From Raffaelea ambrosiae (lineage: Eukaryota > Ascomycota > Sordariomycetes > Ophiostomatales > Ophiostomataceae): a DNA stretch of 64,000 bases. The stretch's first letter is position 1. Each line of letters starts with the position of its first letter. Both the position numbers and the translations under genes were made by a program. The notes under the pieces were generated by a model. It saw nothing but the letters and a program-made list of their open reading frames with translations. It was not told the origin of the DNA and did not search any database. Below, piece by piece: positions 11,058 to 24,367 of this stretch. The stretch lies in contig PCDI01000014.1 of the NCBI GenBank assembly GCA_002778195.1, forward strand, positions 700,897-764,896, given 5' to 3'.

Positions 11058-12927
11058 TTTCGTGGCAAAAATGGTGTGGTGTGCGGGGATGGAGGTCAGG
11101 TACGACAGCAAAGGAAGGAGCGGGTGGCTAAATGGTCGTAAGATGGGGGTTTTGGGGGAAGCTGCAGGGCAAGCTTACACGCCTCCAGACGGCAATTAAT
11201 GACCAAACAGGCAGGCGCGACTCTGGCAAAAAGTACAAAAGGCCAGGGAAGTCGCCGAAAAAAAAAGAGATAGAAATGCACACAAAACAACGCACAAAGA
11301 AAGAAGAAAAGCACAAAAAAAATAAAAAATGAAAAAAAGGGCCAACCCAGCTTACAGCCTCGTGTCGACGCTGTCCCCATGGGCGGAGTAGAACGGAGGT
11401 TCGGCTAAGATCATTTCCACCCCTCCCTCGCCCTCTGTTTGTCTCCTCCATGGTGCGAAAGCCGAAACGGCAGAATGATGCCGGTGGGGCCGAATAATAT
11501 CCCACGTCCACATTCGCGAAGCATGTTACCGCCTTGCAGAACACCGTTTTCGGTAGGCGGTCACCTACCCCATATTCCATATTCCGCGGGTAATTCACGA
11601 AGCCGATTTCGGACCAACCTCGGCAAAGAACTATGGGATTTAGCTGAGTGGTTCTCGGCCTCTCCAGGCCGAACTTTCCTCCACCGTCTCCAATGCGTCC
11701 CCACGGTCCGTGTAGGACCGCTGCATTCTTCCGCTTCAACTCCGCCTGCTTTCCGCCTGCAGTTCAACCTCTGGCTCGGCAATTGCAGCGTCCATGTGAC
11801 TAGACACAGAAAGCGCAAGGCTACGTTAGACTTTGTCAATCAACTCTGCGTAGTCTTCAGTGATCACCGAACTCGGCTGCCAAGTCATTTGATCAATAAT
11901 GAAATTAATTGGGAAGCCTCCTAATAGCCTCATGTGAACACCAGAACGCTACTTATAACATGCAGAAACAATACACCGTAAACACGGAAACAAACATTCG
12001 ACGTGAGTTGGGGAGTGGTGAAACAGCAAACGAACAATACGAGACCACAGGGACTGATCAAAACACAAAACAGCCGACACAAACCGCCAACGAAATGTCT
12101 TCCAGGGTGGCGTTGCCTCGGTTTCTTCAAGAGAGCTTCGGTGTCTGCCCTCTCTCCGTTCTCGGCTCTCGGTCTCTTGTGGTCTTCGGTCTTTCTCTCT
12201 AAATCTCTCTTCCTTCCTGGGGGTGCTTCTCTTCCGATGATGCTCAGCGCATCCGCCAAAGGCTGCAGGGTTGTTGTGAAAACAGCACAATATAAAACAA
12301 AAAAGAGATAACAGCAAAACGGAAAGACAAAAAGAAGAAAAAAAAGAAAGAAGTGAGGAACGCCCCTTCCCTTTGCTTGCCTCTCGTACTCCAGGGCTCC
12401 CACCAAAGACAAATAACAATGCTGCTCTATCTAAATAATAAAAAACACAGTGAAGACCCGCATAGAGAGTTGAGCGTGCAGCTCTATAAGTAACCGACTC
12501 ATGGCACTTTGCGTTCAGGCAGCCACAGCCACAAGTCTGCAAAAGGTAACAGTCCACCGATGCCAACACTCCGCAAGCAAAGTCCACTCCTTCTAGAAAC
12601 ATGGCCGGGAAAACGAGCGCGGCTCGTACCCGAGGTGCCAATACATCAGGTACATCTCTCAAGTCTAGCGGCGGAACTGGTAAAATGGGTGGAGATGCTG
12701 GAATAGGCTGTCGTATATGTGGAAGCAGTCTTGTATATAGCCCCCGCCTATACAGGGCTCCCCGACCAATCGCCTTCACCAGGCGGTGCCTCTAGGAAAA
12801 GTGATGCTTTTAGGTGACGAAGAAGATTTTGGAGTTGGTCACGGTCTAGAGTTTTGGGCGGCCGCAAGTCTGGCAGCGACGGGTTTACAGGCGACCGCGA
12901 GTCGGGCAGCGACGGGCTTGTGGCATC
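11058..12927. other. 1.9 kb intergenic region, no convincing gene
   Basis: Contains the promoter of the CoA transferase gene and the 3' region of the Ariadne gene. Reading frames up to 276 codons occur on the minus strand (11949-12779) but have no recognisable motif, mixed hydropathy and no supporting splice structure. The parts at 11270-11335 and 12290-12360 are A-rich. Nothing else recognised. Confidence 0.4.
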
Positions 12928-14873
12928 CTAAGACCTGCCAGCGCCCGGTGCCGATGATGTGCCCTTAGTTGCCGCCACCTGAGCGGCCTGGTCGGCCGTG
13001 TTAAACGTCCAGGATCCTGATCACAAGTTAGTTTTCTGTCGTCTTCGCTTCGCTCGATCTTTTGTTTCCTTGCTTTTCTTGGTTCCTCGCCTCGCTCGAT
13101 CTCTCGTTTCCTTGCTCCGCGCGATCTCTTGATTCCTCAAGCAATCTTCAACACTTACCATTGGCCAGGTTTTGAGCCGTGTAGTCAAGGAGAATCACGC
13201 GGCGCTTGTTACAGTACGCGGTCTTGTCCATGATGTCGACCTTCATCTTCGGATCGGACAGCTCGCCGACGGGCTTCTCAAACATCTCCGACAGCGCTTC
13301 AACAGCCATCTCCAGATCCTTCTGGTTGTCCTCGAACATCTCCGTCAGGTTGTTGCGCGCCAGGTAGAACGCAAAGGCGTAGGTCCACTTGAGGGTCTGG
13401 CGGCAGATCTGCAGCGACTGCGAGGCCGCGTTCAAGTACTGCACCTCTATCCACGAGAGACCGGACGTTGTCTGCAGCTGTACCATCTTCTGCTCGGTGC
13501 GCGTGTAAATGTCCTTGTCGAGGCGCGCCGACTGCTCGTGGTTGGCATAGCGGTTGTAGTAGTGGAGATACCGCTCGAGTGAGACCCGCGACTTGGCTTG
13601 CGCATCACGGGCTTCGGCGCCGCTACGCTCCTCAAACCGGTTGCAGTTGTACCAGCTAGTGCCGTGCTCGGACCACAATCCCATGCACATCCAACAAAAT
13701 TCGTATTTGCACTTACGACATGTCATGTGGTTGCAGCCGCCGTTCTTCTCAATGGTCGAGTTGCACTTGGGGCATTCCTTGGTGTTGGCCGATATCCAGT
13801 TGGCCGTCTCCGAATCATCGGCACATTTCTTCAACCACTGTTTCACCAACTTGCAGGGCGCTGGTTGATGGTCCTTGAGGCTGCACCCAAAGCAGAAGCG
13901 GTAGCCACAGCCACACTCAACACTAGGGACAATTCGGTCGAGGTCCTTCTTCTTTACGGGGCAGTCGACAGCGTTTGTACAGTCAGGCGCCGGGCACCAC
14001 TTAAGCGAATCTTTGTCTTCGACGTAGGTGCGGTTGAGCAGCTCGTGATAGCGGTCAGTGAGGTCGGGAGTGACGAGGATGTCCAGGGACCGGGCGTCGA
14101 TAATGCGGCCACAGCCGACAGAGGGGCACTGTATTCTGGCCGCCTCGCCCTCCGCGCGGATCTTTTGGGTGAGGTATTGGCGGTAGCAGTCAACACAGAA
14201 TCGATGGCCACACTTCATGGCAAAGGACTCAAGGTCAGGACCGTCTTCGCAGCAGATGTCACATACAAAACCCTTTATAACCTCGAGACGGGGCGGGCCT
14301 ACGACGCTAGGACCCAGACCAGCAGCCTCTAGGACCTTGGCCGAGCTGTCCACGTACTGTTCGATGAGGCGCTCGCGGTTCCAGCGGAAGTGTCGGAGAA
14401 GGATGGCGGCGTCTTCGGGGCGCATCTCGAGAATCAGGTTGACGTCGTTGATCAGGTCGTCCTGCTGTTTCTGGATATCTTGTGGCTCATAGACTTTGTA
14501 ATCGACCTCGTATGCCTTCTTGCGCTTCTCGCCTATCGGCTCCTTGTCGAGCTCGATGTCGTCATCATCGGGGTCGTCAAAGTCATCAAAGTCTGGTGGG
14601 GAAGAGAGGGAAATGTCAGCAATTAGAGCACAATGCGGGGACGATACGGATGCAAAATGGAAGCCGTCTGAGAGGAGAGTAAAACGGAAAAGATCTAGCA
14701 AACTGAAAACGGATGCGGGTCATCGTAGCACGAGGCTGGCAGATGACCCAAGACCACGCTCGTTGGGCAGACTCACCTTCACCTGAGATACCATCGGCAT
14801 CGTTGTCCGAGTACTCGTGGGAGACATCGTCCTCGCTCGAAAGGGCCGACATGAAGTCTTCGTCAGAATCCAT
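12928..14873 (-). CDS. Ariadne-type RBR E3 ubiquitin ligase
   Basis: RING-between-RING ligase that accepts ubiquitin from an E2 onto a catalytic cysteine and passes it to substrate. 539 residues; exons 14777-14873, 13159-14592 and 12928-13016; introns 14593-14776 (GTGAGT donor, CACCAG acceptor) and 13017-13158 (GTAAGT donor, ATCAG acceptor). Start MDSDEDFMSALSSEDD is the only ATG in frame. Order: acidic N-terminus, UBA-like region, RING1 starting at about Cys143 (CDICCED), IBR, RING2 with CPKCNSTIEKNGGCNHM where Cys319 is the expected catalytic residue, then the Ariadne helical domain. The last exon adds GSWTFNTADQAAQ, the usual Ariadne C-terminus, which supports the final splice. Probably partners neddylated cullins as other Ariadnes do; this is inference from the family. 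Confidence 0.94.
13045..13135. repeat. Imperfect 42-bp direct repeat within an Ariadne intron
   Basis: The sequence cgctcgatct followed by a gtttccttgct element occurs at about 13051 and again at about 13093, with a third degenerate start at about 13120. All lie in the last intron of the Ariadne gene. Confidence 0.6.
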
Positions 14874-16090
14874 AGTATTTGAAACTGTGGTCTGGGGAGT
14901 CGGGGGTCCTTTGAGGGCGGCGGAAGACAAGGCGGCCGGCACCGGGGTTGGAGCGACGCTGGCTGGCTTGGACTCCTTGGGCAGTGATGATGCGGTGTTC
15001 AGATCCGCAGGTTTGGGGCCCTCTGGGGGAAGCCTCCTCTGGCGAAGAGAGCGTCCCTCGGCGGGTATCGTCGCCTCAGCGGCCTTCCGCTTTGGGGGTC
15101 GGGGAGGAATGGTGGAGGCTTTGCCCACGCTCGTGCAGACACGCTGACGAGCCGGCAAGAAGGGCGAGAGAGAGGCAGACTAGACAGAACGAGCAGAAAA
15201 GACAGGCGAGAAGGACTGGCCTTTTCTGGTGCGAGGAAATGCGCGGAAAAGAAAGACAAGACGGTGTCTCGATGGGTGGCGTCAAGGGATTATAAAGCCA
15301 GCGGGACAAGGCCGTCGCGGTGGGCGTTTGTTAGGTAGGGTCACGTATCAGGCAAGGCTTTACGCACCGAACATTGCAGAAAATGAGACCGGAAAAAGAA
15401 AAGGAGGCTAGAGTGAGGCAGCACAGGGACAGCGCGGGAGTGGGATGGTGATGTGTATATGAGGCGGGGAGGGAGGATCAGGCAGCACGACAGAGAGAGC
15501 GATATCGTCTGGTCTGGAAAGTGGATAAGAGAAGGGAGGCAGCGACGAGAGGGAAGGAGACACGATGGGAAGGAGCCGATGACTGACTGACGGGTGGACT
15601 GAGCCCCTCACACCGTGCGCCAGTGGCGGATGAGGCTCCCATGCACTGTGCTGTTTGGCTTCTTTGTTGTAGGGGGTGCAGATCGCCCAGTGTCTGTGCC
15701 GGACGTCGCTTATTACTGGATTAGTGACCAACAGAGATTTTCAGGTGGCGGACGCCCTGAGCAGCGGCGACACGGCACTGTGCTTATGTCACGTGGGGAT
15801 CGCTGCCTGACATCAGGGGGATTCGACGGATTTAGACAGTAGTCAGACGGGTGGCGCGGTTTGATTGGCTAAGCTATGTAATCAGTCTCCCTTTGGCGCT
15901 GCATTGACGCTGTAAAAGCGCCGTAAATAGCCCCTAGTGAATACAGTGGTTTCTCCCCCCCCATTCCCTCGCAGCCCCCTCGCAGTCCCCTTGCAGTCAG
16001 CCTCAGCGGGTCCTGCCTGCCGCCTGCAACAAGAGTCACCACCGTGCACCTCTGACTCGTCCCGTCCAAGAATATGCATTCTCTGGGTGC
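14874..16090. other. Intergenic region upstream of the Ariadne gene
   Basis: About 1.2 kb. The first 285 bp upstream of the Ariadne start is an open minus-strand frame without an ATG and is taken as leader. No further gene was recognised. Confidence 0.4.
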
Positions 16091-16140
16091 TCACCAGTCC
16101 TGGCATCGTTAGAATCAAACGTAACTGTAATGGAGTCGTA

Positions 16141-17124
16141 TCAGGGCATCCCTTTCCATCTTACCTTGGAAGCAAAGACCTTGTCGGCCATGGAAACTGT
16201 GCAGTGTTAGCATTGGTAAGCTACAAGCGGCGAGATATAATAATAGGAGGGGTCAATCCAGGCCAAGTGTAACATACCGTCAGTGCCGGTGTTGTCCGGC
16301 TCGACGTGGGCGCTCTTGATCTTGCCGTCCTCAATGACGAGGGCGTACCGCTTGGAGCGTGGGTTGCCAAAGAATGGCGTGGCGTCGAACTCAAGATCCA
16401 GGGCGCGAGTGAACTCGCCTGCAGGGTCGCCGAGGAAGCGGATCTGGTGGCGGTTAGCACAAGGGTCGCTCCGGAGGCCAGCGGGTAGGCTGAGGCCAAA
16501 GAGGCCGACAGCGCCAGTATAAAGGCTAAGGAGGCCAGCAAGGCCAGCCTACGGCCAACAACAACGTTGGGTTTCACTCACTCCCGAGGCCTGCTTGGGG
16601 TCCAGGTTATCACCCCAGGCTTTCATGCTAGGGAATTGTCAGCAGGTGAAAAGTAGGCATTGCGTCAAGGAGTCGACCTACACGAAAGCGTCGTTTACCG
16701 AGACGACAAACACCTGTCCGGCCTGCTTCAGCTTCGGGTGGTTGATGTACGACGGGACATGCTTCGACGAGCAGGCGCCGGAAAAGGCACCCGGCACGCC
16801 GACAATGATGCCGTCGCCCTTTTTGAACTCGTCGGCCAAGTTGACCTTGTTGCCGGGGCTGTCCTCGACGAGCACCTCGAGGCTGGGGACGGCCTCGCCG
16901 ACCTTGACGTAGGCCGGGGCGGAGGAGTGGATAGACATGGCGCTAGGCGGGAGCAAAGAGGAGAAAGAGGAGGCTTTGCTGTTGAGTCTGAACAACCGGG
17001 CAGGTGTCACAGTGTTGTTCGTGATGGCGATCGAAGGAACAATTGCTCTCGAAGTAGCTCGGGAAGAGGCAGAAAGCACGGAGCGAGTAGCAAAGGCAGC
17101 GGGTCTAGTGAGTCTGGCAGCCAT
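16141..17124 (-). CDS. Peroxiredoxin, type 5 (PRX5/AHP1 family)
   Basis: Thiol peroxidase that reduces hydrogen peroxide and alkyl hydroperoxides. Exons 16682-17124, 16582-16627, 16278-16443 and 16141-16196; introns start GTAGGT, GTGAGT and GTATGT. The product is about 236 residues. The peroxidatic cysteine is in VPGAFSGACSSKHVP (Gly replaces the more usual Pro/Thr just before AC). Later blocks are FVVSVNDAFVMKAWG, IRFLGDPAGEFTRALDL and a VEPDNTGTDVS end. The ATG at 17124 gives a long Arg/Ser/Ala-rich presequence typical of mitochondria. A second in-frame ATG at 16938 (MSIHSSAPAYVKVG) would give a cytosolic or peroxisomal form of family length. The extreme C-terminus is uncertain: either readthrough to the stop at 16141, or a further splice at 16164 (GTAAGA) to a CCAG acceptor, giving a stop at 16091. 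Confidence 0.92.
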
Positions 17125-18187
17125 TGTGTCTTTTTGGGGGAGTCGTCGTTCTTTGCGGCTCTCTTTATATTGTGTCCCTGGGATAGACTTCGAGGGGGTC
17201 GGAGAGCGGGACAGGACGCACAGAAGGGGGGAAACAACCTGGTTTGGCCCAGGACAAGCTTTCCCTGTCGCCAATGACGTCGCAGAGGGGAATCGGCGTC
17301 TGGAGCAAAAAGATCTGTAGCTCAGCCAGCCAATCAGAGCTCGTCGGCCTGCGCTTTTCGCTGGGACACCTCTTTGGCCGCAAAGTCGCAACGAAGGTGT
17401 CATGCAGCCAAATTTGTAACTCAGAAAGGGTATTTGGAATACGGGCTGCATCAGGATCTCAAATCAGGGCAAATGCGGCCGCACTTCTCGCAGCTGGGCA
17501 ATGCTGGGATCGTGCCGTTGGAGTTCGATGGATCCTACATATTTAGTGTGTCGTAGTGTACTTTGCAACAGTTCCGGGCACTAGTTGCCTCTAAAGTCTG
17601 CACCTGCCCGGAGGAGCAGCTAAGGCCATCGATGAATATGCCGGTGACATGTGTCGATGGATGTGGAATCAAGAGGTCAACTGAGCATGCACACTTCTCT
17701 TCATATGGACAGCAGCATCTCCAGTTTCATTTTTTCCGAAATGTGTCAAAATCTTGTTCGATAAGAGGTCGTCTACCGTCATATATCCGGGCCAAATGCC
17801 AAGTCCTTGCCTTCTTCATGTCCGACAGGTCCGTGCTGAATTGCCAGATGCAGCAGGTCTGGAAGCAGACTGCGTGCCCCGCGGGAGAATAACACCCTCC
17901 TGCAAGGGAGGCCCGTCTTTGCTACCTCGTGGCAGTTTCTGGCCAGGTGCGTTCGGCTGCGGTCCGCCTTCCCATTTGCCTTGCCGGAGGCTTGCAATTG
18001 CCGCGCCGCAAGAGCTTGCCAATAGAAAGTGCAACCAATATACCCTCCGAGAGTCATGATGTCAGGCTGGTTCTGCTGTTGCTGCTGGCGTCGTTTTGTT
18101 GCTTGTCAACATCGTGACTGGCTGTCGTCGCTGGCGCCCGCTGGCTGCTGCTGTTATGCCTCGCGAAGATGGGGTTGGCCAGACGGT
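17125..18187. other. Intergenic region, no gene recognised
   Basis: About 1.06 kb between the peroxiredoxin promoter and the 3' end of the DUF167 gene. Short reading frames only, none with recognisable motifs. Confidence 0.45.
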
Positions 18188-18699
18188 TCACTTCTTGTCA
18201 TCGGCTGCCGCCTTATCCAGGAGCCCTCTCATGCGCTCCAGCAACTCGCCCGCCTTGTCTTCCGGCTCGCCTAGCCCGCCTAGCGCGATGGTCTTCTCCC
18301 GCGATTTTGCGCCGCGGGTGATTTCGAGGCTGCTTTTAGGGACGCCGAGAGCCTGGGAAGCTAGGTCAGAATCCAGAAATGTTTCGCAAGGACCAGATCC
18401 AAGAAGACGGGTCTCTGTATGAGAACCCCGAGAGTTATCTCATGTATGAGACCCAAGAAACCGCGGATCAGCGCAATACTCGTGGATCAAGCACCCACCT
18501 TCCCAAGGACCCCCAGCACGGCTTTGTTGGACTCGCCGTCGCGCGGCTGGGCCGACACGCAAATCTCAATCACCTCATCAGACACCGAGGCCACGCCCTC
18601 GCGCACCTTGCTCGCGCCGGGCTTGACATGGCACTGCAGATAGAGCGTGCCTTTGGGTGATTTTTTGGTGCCAGCCACGTATCGCAAGACAGCCGACAT
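18188..18699 (-). CDS. DUF167 / YggU (UPF0235) family protein
   Basis: 121 residues from two exons: 18499-18699 ([17 protein letters not shown]) and 18188-18352, with an intron at 18353-18498 (GTGGGT donor, CCCAG acceptor). The protein shows the family pattern: [13 protein letters not shown] near residues 19-31, then [32 protein letters not shown] across the splice, and KSREKTIAL. Homologues include bacterial YggU and human C15orf40; the biochemical role is unknown. The C-terminal extension ([18 protein letters not shown]) is helical and charged. Length fits the family. The intron is clearly needed because the first exon otherwise stops after GKVGA, in the middle of the domain. Confidence 0.9.
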
Positions 18700-19111
18700 G
18701 GAGGCGAGGTGTCTCTCTCTGTCTGTCTCGCGGTGTCGCTAATTGTTTTGGTATATTGTCTTTCCTACTGTCCTTATCTTTTGCTGGGCTGCTCACAGCT
18801 GGCATATGCTTGCTCATCAGAGTGTGACTGGTTGGCTGACCGAGAATTTGGTTCGCGCCAGGCGAGTTCCTGCCATATCCATATGCTGGCCCAATATTTT
18901 ACTGGGCGGGGTATGCAACTAAGCGGATATTTCTAGTCTTACACGCCAGGTAGGGTTGGGAGAAACTTCCTTTTTCTTTTTTTTTAGTTTTCCCTTTCCT
19001 ACTTTCCCAATCCTGAAAATGGCTTTCTCCTGCTCCTGCTTGTTCTTCTGCTTCTCTTGCAGCTGCAAAGCTAGCCCACCCTCCTACACATCCATCCCCC
19101 AAATAGAAAGA
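18700..19111. other. Intergenic region between DUF167 and Dam1 genes
   Basis: 412 bp holding the DUF167 promoter and the Dam1 3' end. One T-rich run near 18970-18990. No gene seen. Confidence 0.5.
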
Positions 19112-20316
19112 TCAGCGGATGCCTCGGCCTCTCGGTCGTGCCAAACCACTAGAACGGCCGCCCCGAGTGCTTGCAGCTCCTCCCCGACTGCCTGCCGTGT
19201 TGGCAGCACCGCGTGTACTGCTCATCCCACCTCTACCAGTTGCCCGCCGGGATGCGCCTGTTGTTCCTCTAGTGGCTGGTGCGGGCACGCGGGATGAAGA
19301 AGCCCGTGGGGTCTGGAAGCGGGAGGAGTTTTTAGAGGACGCCGGAGGGTTGTCGACGAAAGAAGTATCGGTAGTCCTGTGAGGAGTCAGCGCTGGGTTA
19401 GACACCAACGAAGTGTACGAGGTAAATGAAGCTGACGGCAGGGGCAAAGAGAAAGAAGGACTTACATGAAAGTCGTCTCGCCGTCGAGATCAGCGGCCTG
19501 CTTGTCTGGGCCTCGTAGATTTCCTAAAGAAATTGGTTCTTGATTAGGATGAGGACTTGGCGGGTTGGCGGCAACAAGGAAAAAAGAAAGCACGGCAACT
19601 GCCAAATATCAGAGAGCTGGCCTGCCAAAGATATCTCACCTCCTGCGGACGCCATGTTCCCATGTGCCTCTGAATCTGCAGCTTCTTCCTCTTGCCGTTG
19701 TTTTGCTCGCCGAAAAGACTCGGACACGGGCGCCTGGAGGTCGGTCGTTAGCATCTGGACTACCGAGCCCATCCTCGCGTAAGCACCCAGAAGGGCCATA
19801 GGCTGTCACACTCTTGTGTGTGCGTGTGGTGTGTGGCCAACCATGCAGTCCCAGTAAGAAGGAAGGAAGAACGCAGAGAAAAGTCGGGAAAATTATGGAA
19901 ATGCGACAGGTGTGGATATGAAGAAGAAACCAACGAGCCAAAAAGAAAAAGAAAAAAAAACAGAAGGACCAAAAATCATAACAAAATAGACCAACCTCGG
20001 GAAAATCAACGCAGTAGGCGTTCATATTCAGGCCGTACAAAAAGCTGGCAAAGCTCTCGCTGAAGCGGGCCAGGCTCTCGTGCATCAGCTGAAAGTGCAT
20101 CATGTTGGCCTCGAGGTCAGCCATGGCGTCCGACAGCTCGGCAAAGGCGGGTTCGAAGACATTGAGCGGGAAGGACGCGTCACCGCCGTGGACGCTGTCG
20201 CGGGCAGATTCGCGGAAGGACGAGCGCGACGACGGGCGCAGCGGCGTGGTCGGCCGCGACGTACGCGATCGCGAGGTCGAGCGCTGGCGGGCGGATGATC
20301 CCTGGGGGTCAGACAT
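19112..20316 (-). CDS. DAM1: DASH complex subunit Dam1
   Basis: Component of the DASH/Dam1 ring that couples kinetochores to spindle microtubule ends. 245 residues from four exons: 19996-20316, 19640-19733, 19466-19523 and 19112-19376. Donors are GTTGGT, GTGAGA and GTAAGT, and all junctions keep the frame. The N-terminus is Ser/Arg/Thr-rich with many possible kinase sites (RSRTSRPTTPLRPSSRSS). The conserved core is FEPAFAELSDAMADLEANM with LMHESLARFSESFASFLYGL and NMNAYCVDFPEAP, which is the Dam1 domain (about residues 50-115). The C-terminal third is disordered and basic, with SSTRGAANTAGSRGG-type repeats, suiting microtubule or phosphoregulated contacts (known of the yeast protein; inferred here). 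The splice AT|G between exons 3 and 4 is the least obvious junction. Confidence 0.9.
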
Positions 20317-21575
20317 GGTAGGAGAGGAGGCGGAGGTGGTAGATGCGGCGGCTGGCAAGGCGTAGGCCAGGTGTGAATTGACTGCGCAGTTACACCGTAT
20401 TGGCGGACCACTTTGCAAGTAAAGTTGCTTTGCGTTCTTGGGGCCACCAACATCTGAGCACGCGCCTTCCCGCGCTGCGGGGTTGCGCTATCTGCATGCA
20501 CGCGATAGATGCATACGTATGGTGGCAGCCCGCCCCTCGAGGATCAGCGGCTGCCGCCCACATGCAGCGGCCCCGAGAGTGCCCAATCCAGCCTGCTTCG
20601 GCACGTGCCCAATTTCGCAGCTCGCCCAACGTCCAACGAGAAGTTGTCGCCGCCACTTTGCCACTTTAGTGCACAACGCACGAAAGAACCAACTCGCCAA
20701 TACATGTGATAAGTGCTGTTCTTGCCTGTTTGTATCGTCGTCGGTCTGTGAAAGACGAAACCCCCCCTTTGCTAGTATCCTTTCCCCTCAAATCCGGGGT
20801 GCCCGCTGGCCGAGGTACCTGTGTGTTGAGCGTGTCGCCCAGTTCCCAACATCCGCTACCCCAGCTTTTCTGGCGCTTTGCTGGTCTCGCTCCTGCTAGT
20901 TAGTTCCCAGCAAACTGCCCCTAAAGCCGCCTGTAACCCCCCCCCCCCCCCCTATGGCCCCTGTGGCCTGCATTACTACTCTAGCTCGCCAGTCCGGTCG
21001 CTCCTTCCTAAGCCACATGTATCTCTTGCCGTTGTCGTCATAATCTGGAGCTCGCGCGCCTGCCTCTTTCCTTGTGATACTGTCGCCTCCGCTGCCCATG
21101 TTAAAAAGGGCCGCTTCCATCCCGTTTCTTGTCGGCCTCGTCTGTCTGGCCCCGTTTTCCTCACGACCCAGCGCCTCTCGAACAGTCGCATTGGCACAGC
21201 ATCTCCTAGGTTGCAGCTCCTACCTAGCATTTTTTTCCCTCCTCTCGTATTTTCCTGGGTCCCGCCCGATCCGGACGCAAAGCACCTCGCTGCTTACGTC
21301 TTCTGCTGGCCCGCCTCAATCTTGCGCCTCATTTTTCCTCAGGTCAGTCCGCTCGCTCTCGGGACGCAGAAACAGCCTCCCAGCCCAAACCGCTGTGGCC
21401 GGACAGGCAGAGATATCTCTCGCCTGCTCGCTGTCTCCGTCTTCACCCAACTCTCCTGGCATTGCCCTCCCAACGCGCCACCTCCTGGTTGGCCGCCCTC
21501 AAGCCTCACTCACAACTAACAAAAGACGCTCTTCTCCTGTGCAGGCCCGCCTCCTCCCGAACGCTTCCGCTCTCC
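20317..21575. other. Divergent intergenic region, Dam1 / Sec14-like gene
   Basis: About 1.26 kb. From about 20700 on, the plus strand is strongly C/T-rich, consistent with the leader and promoter of the lipid transfer protein gene. A run of 16 C lies at 20937-20952. No gene seen. Confidence 0.45.
20937..20952. repeat. Poly-C run (16 bp)
   Basis: Homopolymer of 16 C in the divergent promoter region. Length is likely to vary and sequencing may be unreliable here. Confidence 0.85.
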
Positions 21576-21977
21576 ATGCGAAGCTCTCTGCCGCTGCTCC
21601 GCCCAACAGCCGCCAGAGTTCTCCGACACCCCAGCTGCTGCTCCAGCACCTCCGCCCGTTCTACATATCTGTGTGTGAGCCCCAGTGTGAGCCCCAGTGC
21701 ACTTGTCCGACCGCTCTCCGGGGCGGCTGTGACCCCGAGACTTCCGAGTCCACATTCGTGCCCGCTCCCGTGTCGACCGCCGTCGTCTGACTCTGCTCGT
21801 TCTGCCCGCCCAGTGCTCGAGGCTTCTAGCTTCACGCTCGCCCTCCTCTCGGCCTCCCTTGCCCTCGGCGGAGCCATATACTACCGCGTATTCCACCAGT
21901 CGTCTCCGGCAGACTCGGACGACGAACAGAACCTTTCGTATTCGCTCCTGTTTGACCACACCACCGGCAGCCCCAAG

Positions 21978-23517
<1,540 letters not shown>

Positions 23518-23804
23518 GCTGGGTATAGACGGGACCTGAAAGAGGTCAAAGACGGGAGTGGGGACAAAAGATGGGAAAACGACGGAAAACCGGAAAACGT
23601 ATGAAAAGAGCAGGAGGGAGTGAGGACAGGGAGAAGGTCGATCTGGGAGTCGAGTCTAGGGCCGACCTGGGGATCAGTTTGGGGATCACAGTGCATCTGC
23701 ACACGCCTAAATCACTTGGTCTCGGTCTCGGTTTCGGGTTCGGGCCGGGGTCTCTGCCACCATCGACCCAGCCCGATCTCCTCCACATGCTCGCTCGCTC
23801 GCTC

Positions 23805-23857
<53 letters not shown>

Positions 23858-24367
23858 TGCTCTGTCTCCCGGTCTCTTCTCATGTCTCCCCTCTCCTCCC
23901 TCTCCCCCCTTTCCTCTAGCCTCTCGCTCGCTTTCTTCAGTCTCCCCTTTGCTCTCTTTTTCTTCTCTCCTTCCGATCCTGTTTTCTTCATTCTTCTTGC
24001 TCCATACCTCTTTTCATTTTATTTTTTGGTTTCATCCTTTTTTCTTGTTCATTTTTCTCTCCCTCCTTCCACACACATACACACGCTTCTGTCTCTCGTC
24101 CCCATTCCCCTTTGTTGGCTTTGTTCGGTTGTAAATGTTTTCCATTTCTGATATGGGTTATGGTTGGTGGCTTGAGGAGACACGGGTCTATGGCTCTACC
24201 TATTCCCCTCTCACGACGTCCATTCTGGTTTCTGTAAACGAAGTGGAAGAAAATGGGGGACCTTGTTTCTAAATGCTTTCCATATGTTGTACAGTCGTCA
24301 ATCGAATATATCCTTTTTTTTTGTCACATTTTTCATGACAACAGAAAAGGCAGACTGTGGATAATTC
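23518..24367. other. Convergent 3' intergenic region
   Basis: 850 bp between the stop codons of the Sec14-like and HIT genes. Contains a TC dinucleotide repeat and then a long pyrimidine-rich stretch (about 23800-24110). No gene seen. Confidence 0.5.
23807..23855. repeat. (TC)n microsatellite
   Basis: About 24 perfect TC dinucleotides, embedded in a wider polypyrimidine region. Confidence 0.9.

Noticed and set aside
11639..11700. tRNA-like sequence beginning gggatttagctgagtgg
   Set aside because: Resembles a D-arm start, but there is no anticodon stem or TTCGA T-loop at the right spacing.
11949..12779. 276-codon minus-strand frame
   Set aside because: No motif, irregular composition, no plausible start context or splice partner.
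14874..15158. 95-residue N-terminal extension of the Ariadne protein
   Set aside because: The frame is open but has no ATG; the family start MDSDEDF is the first ATG.
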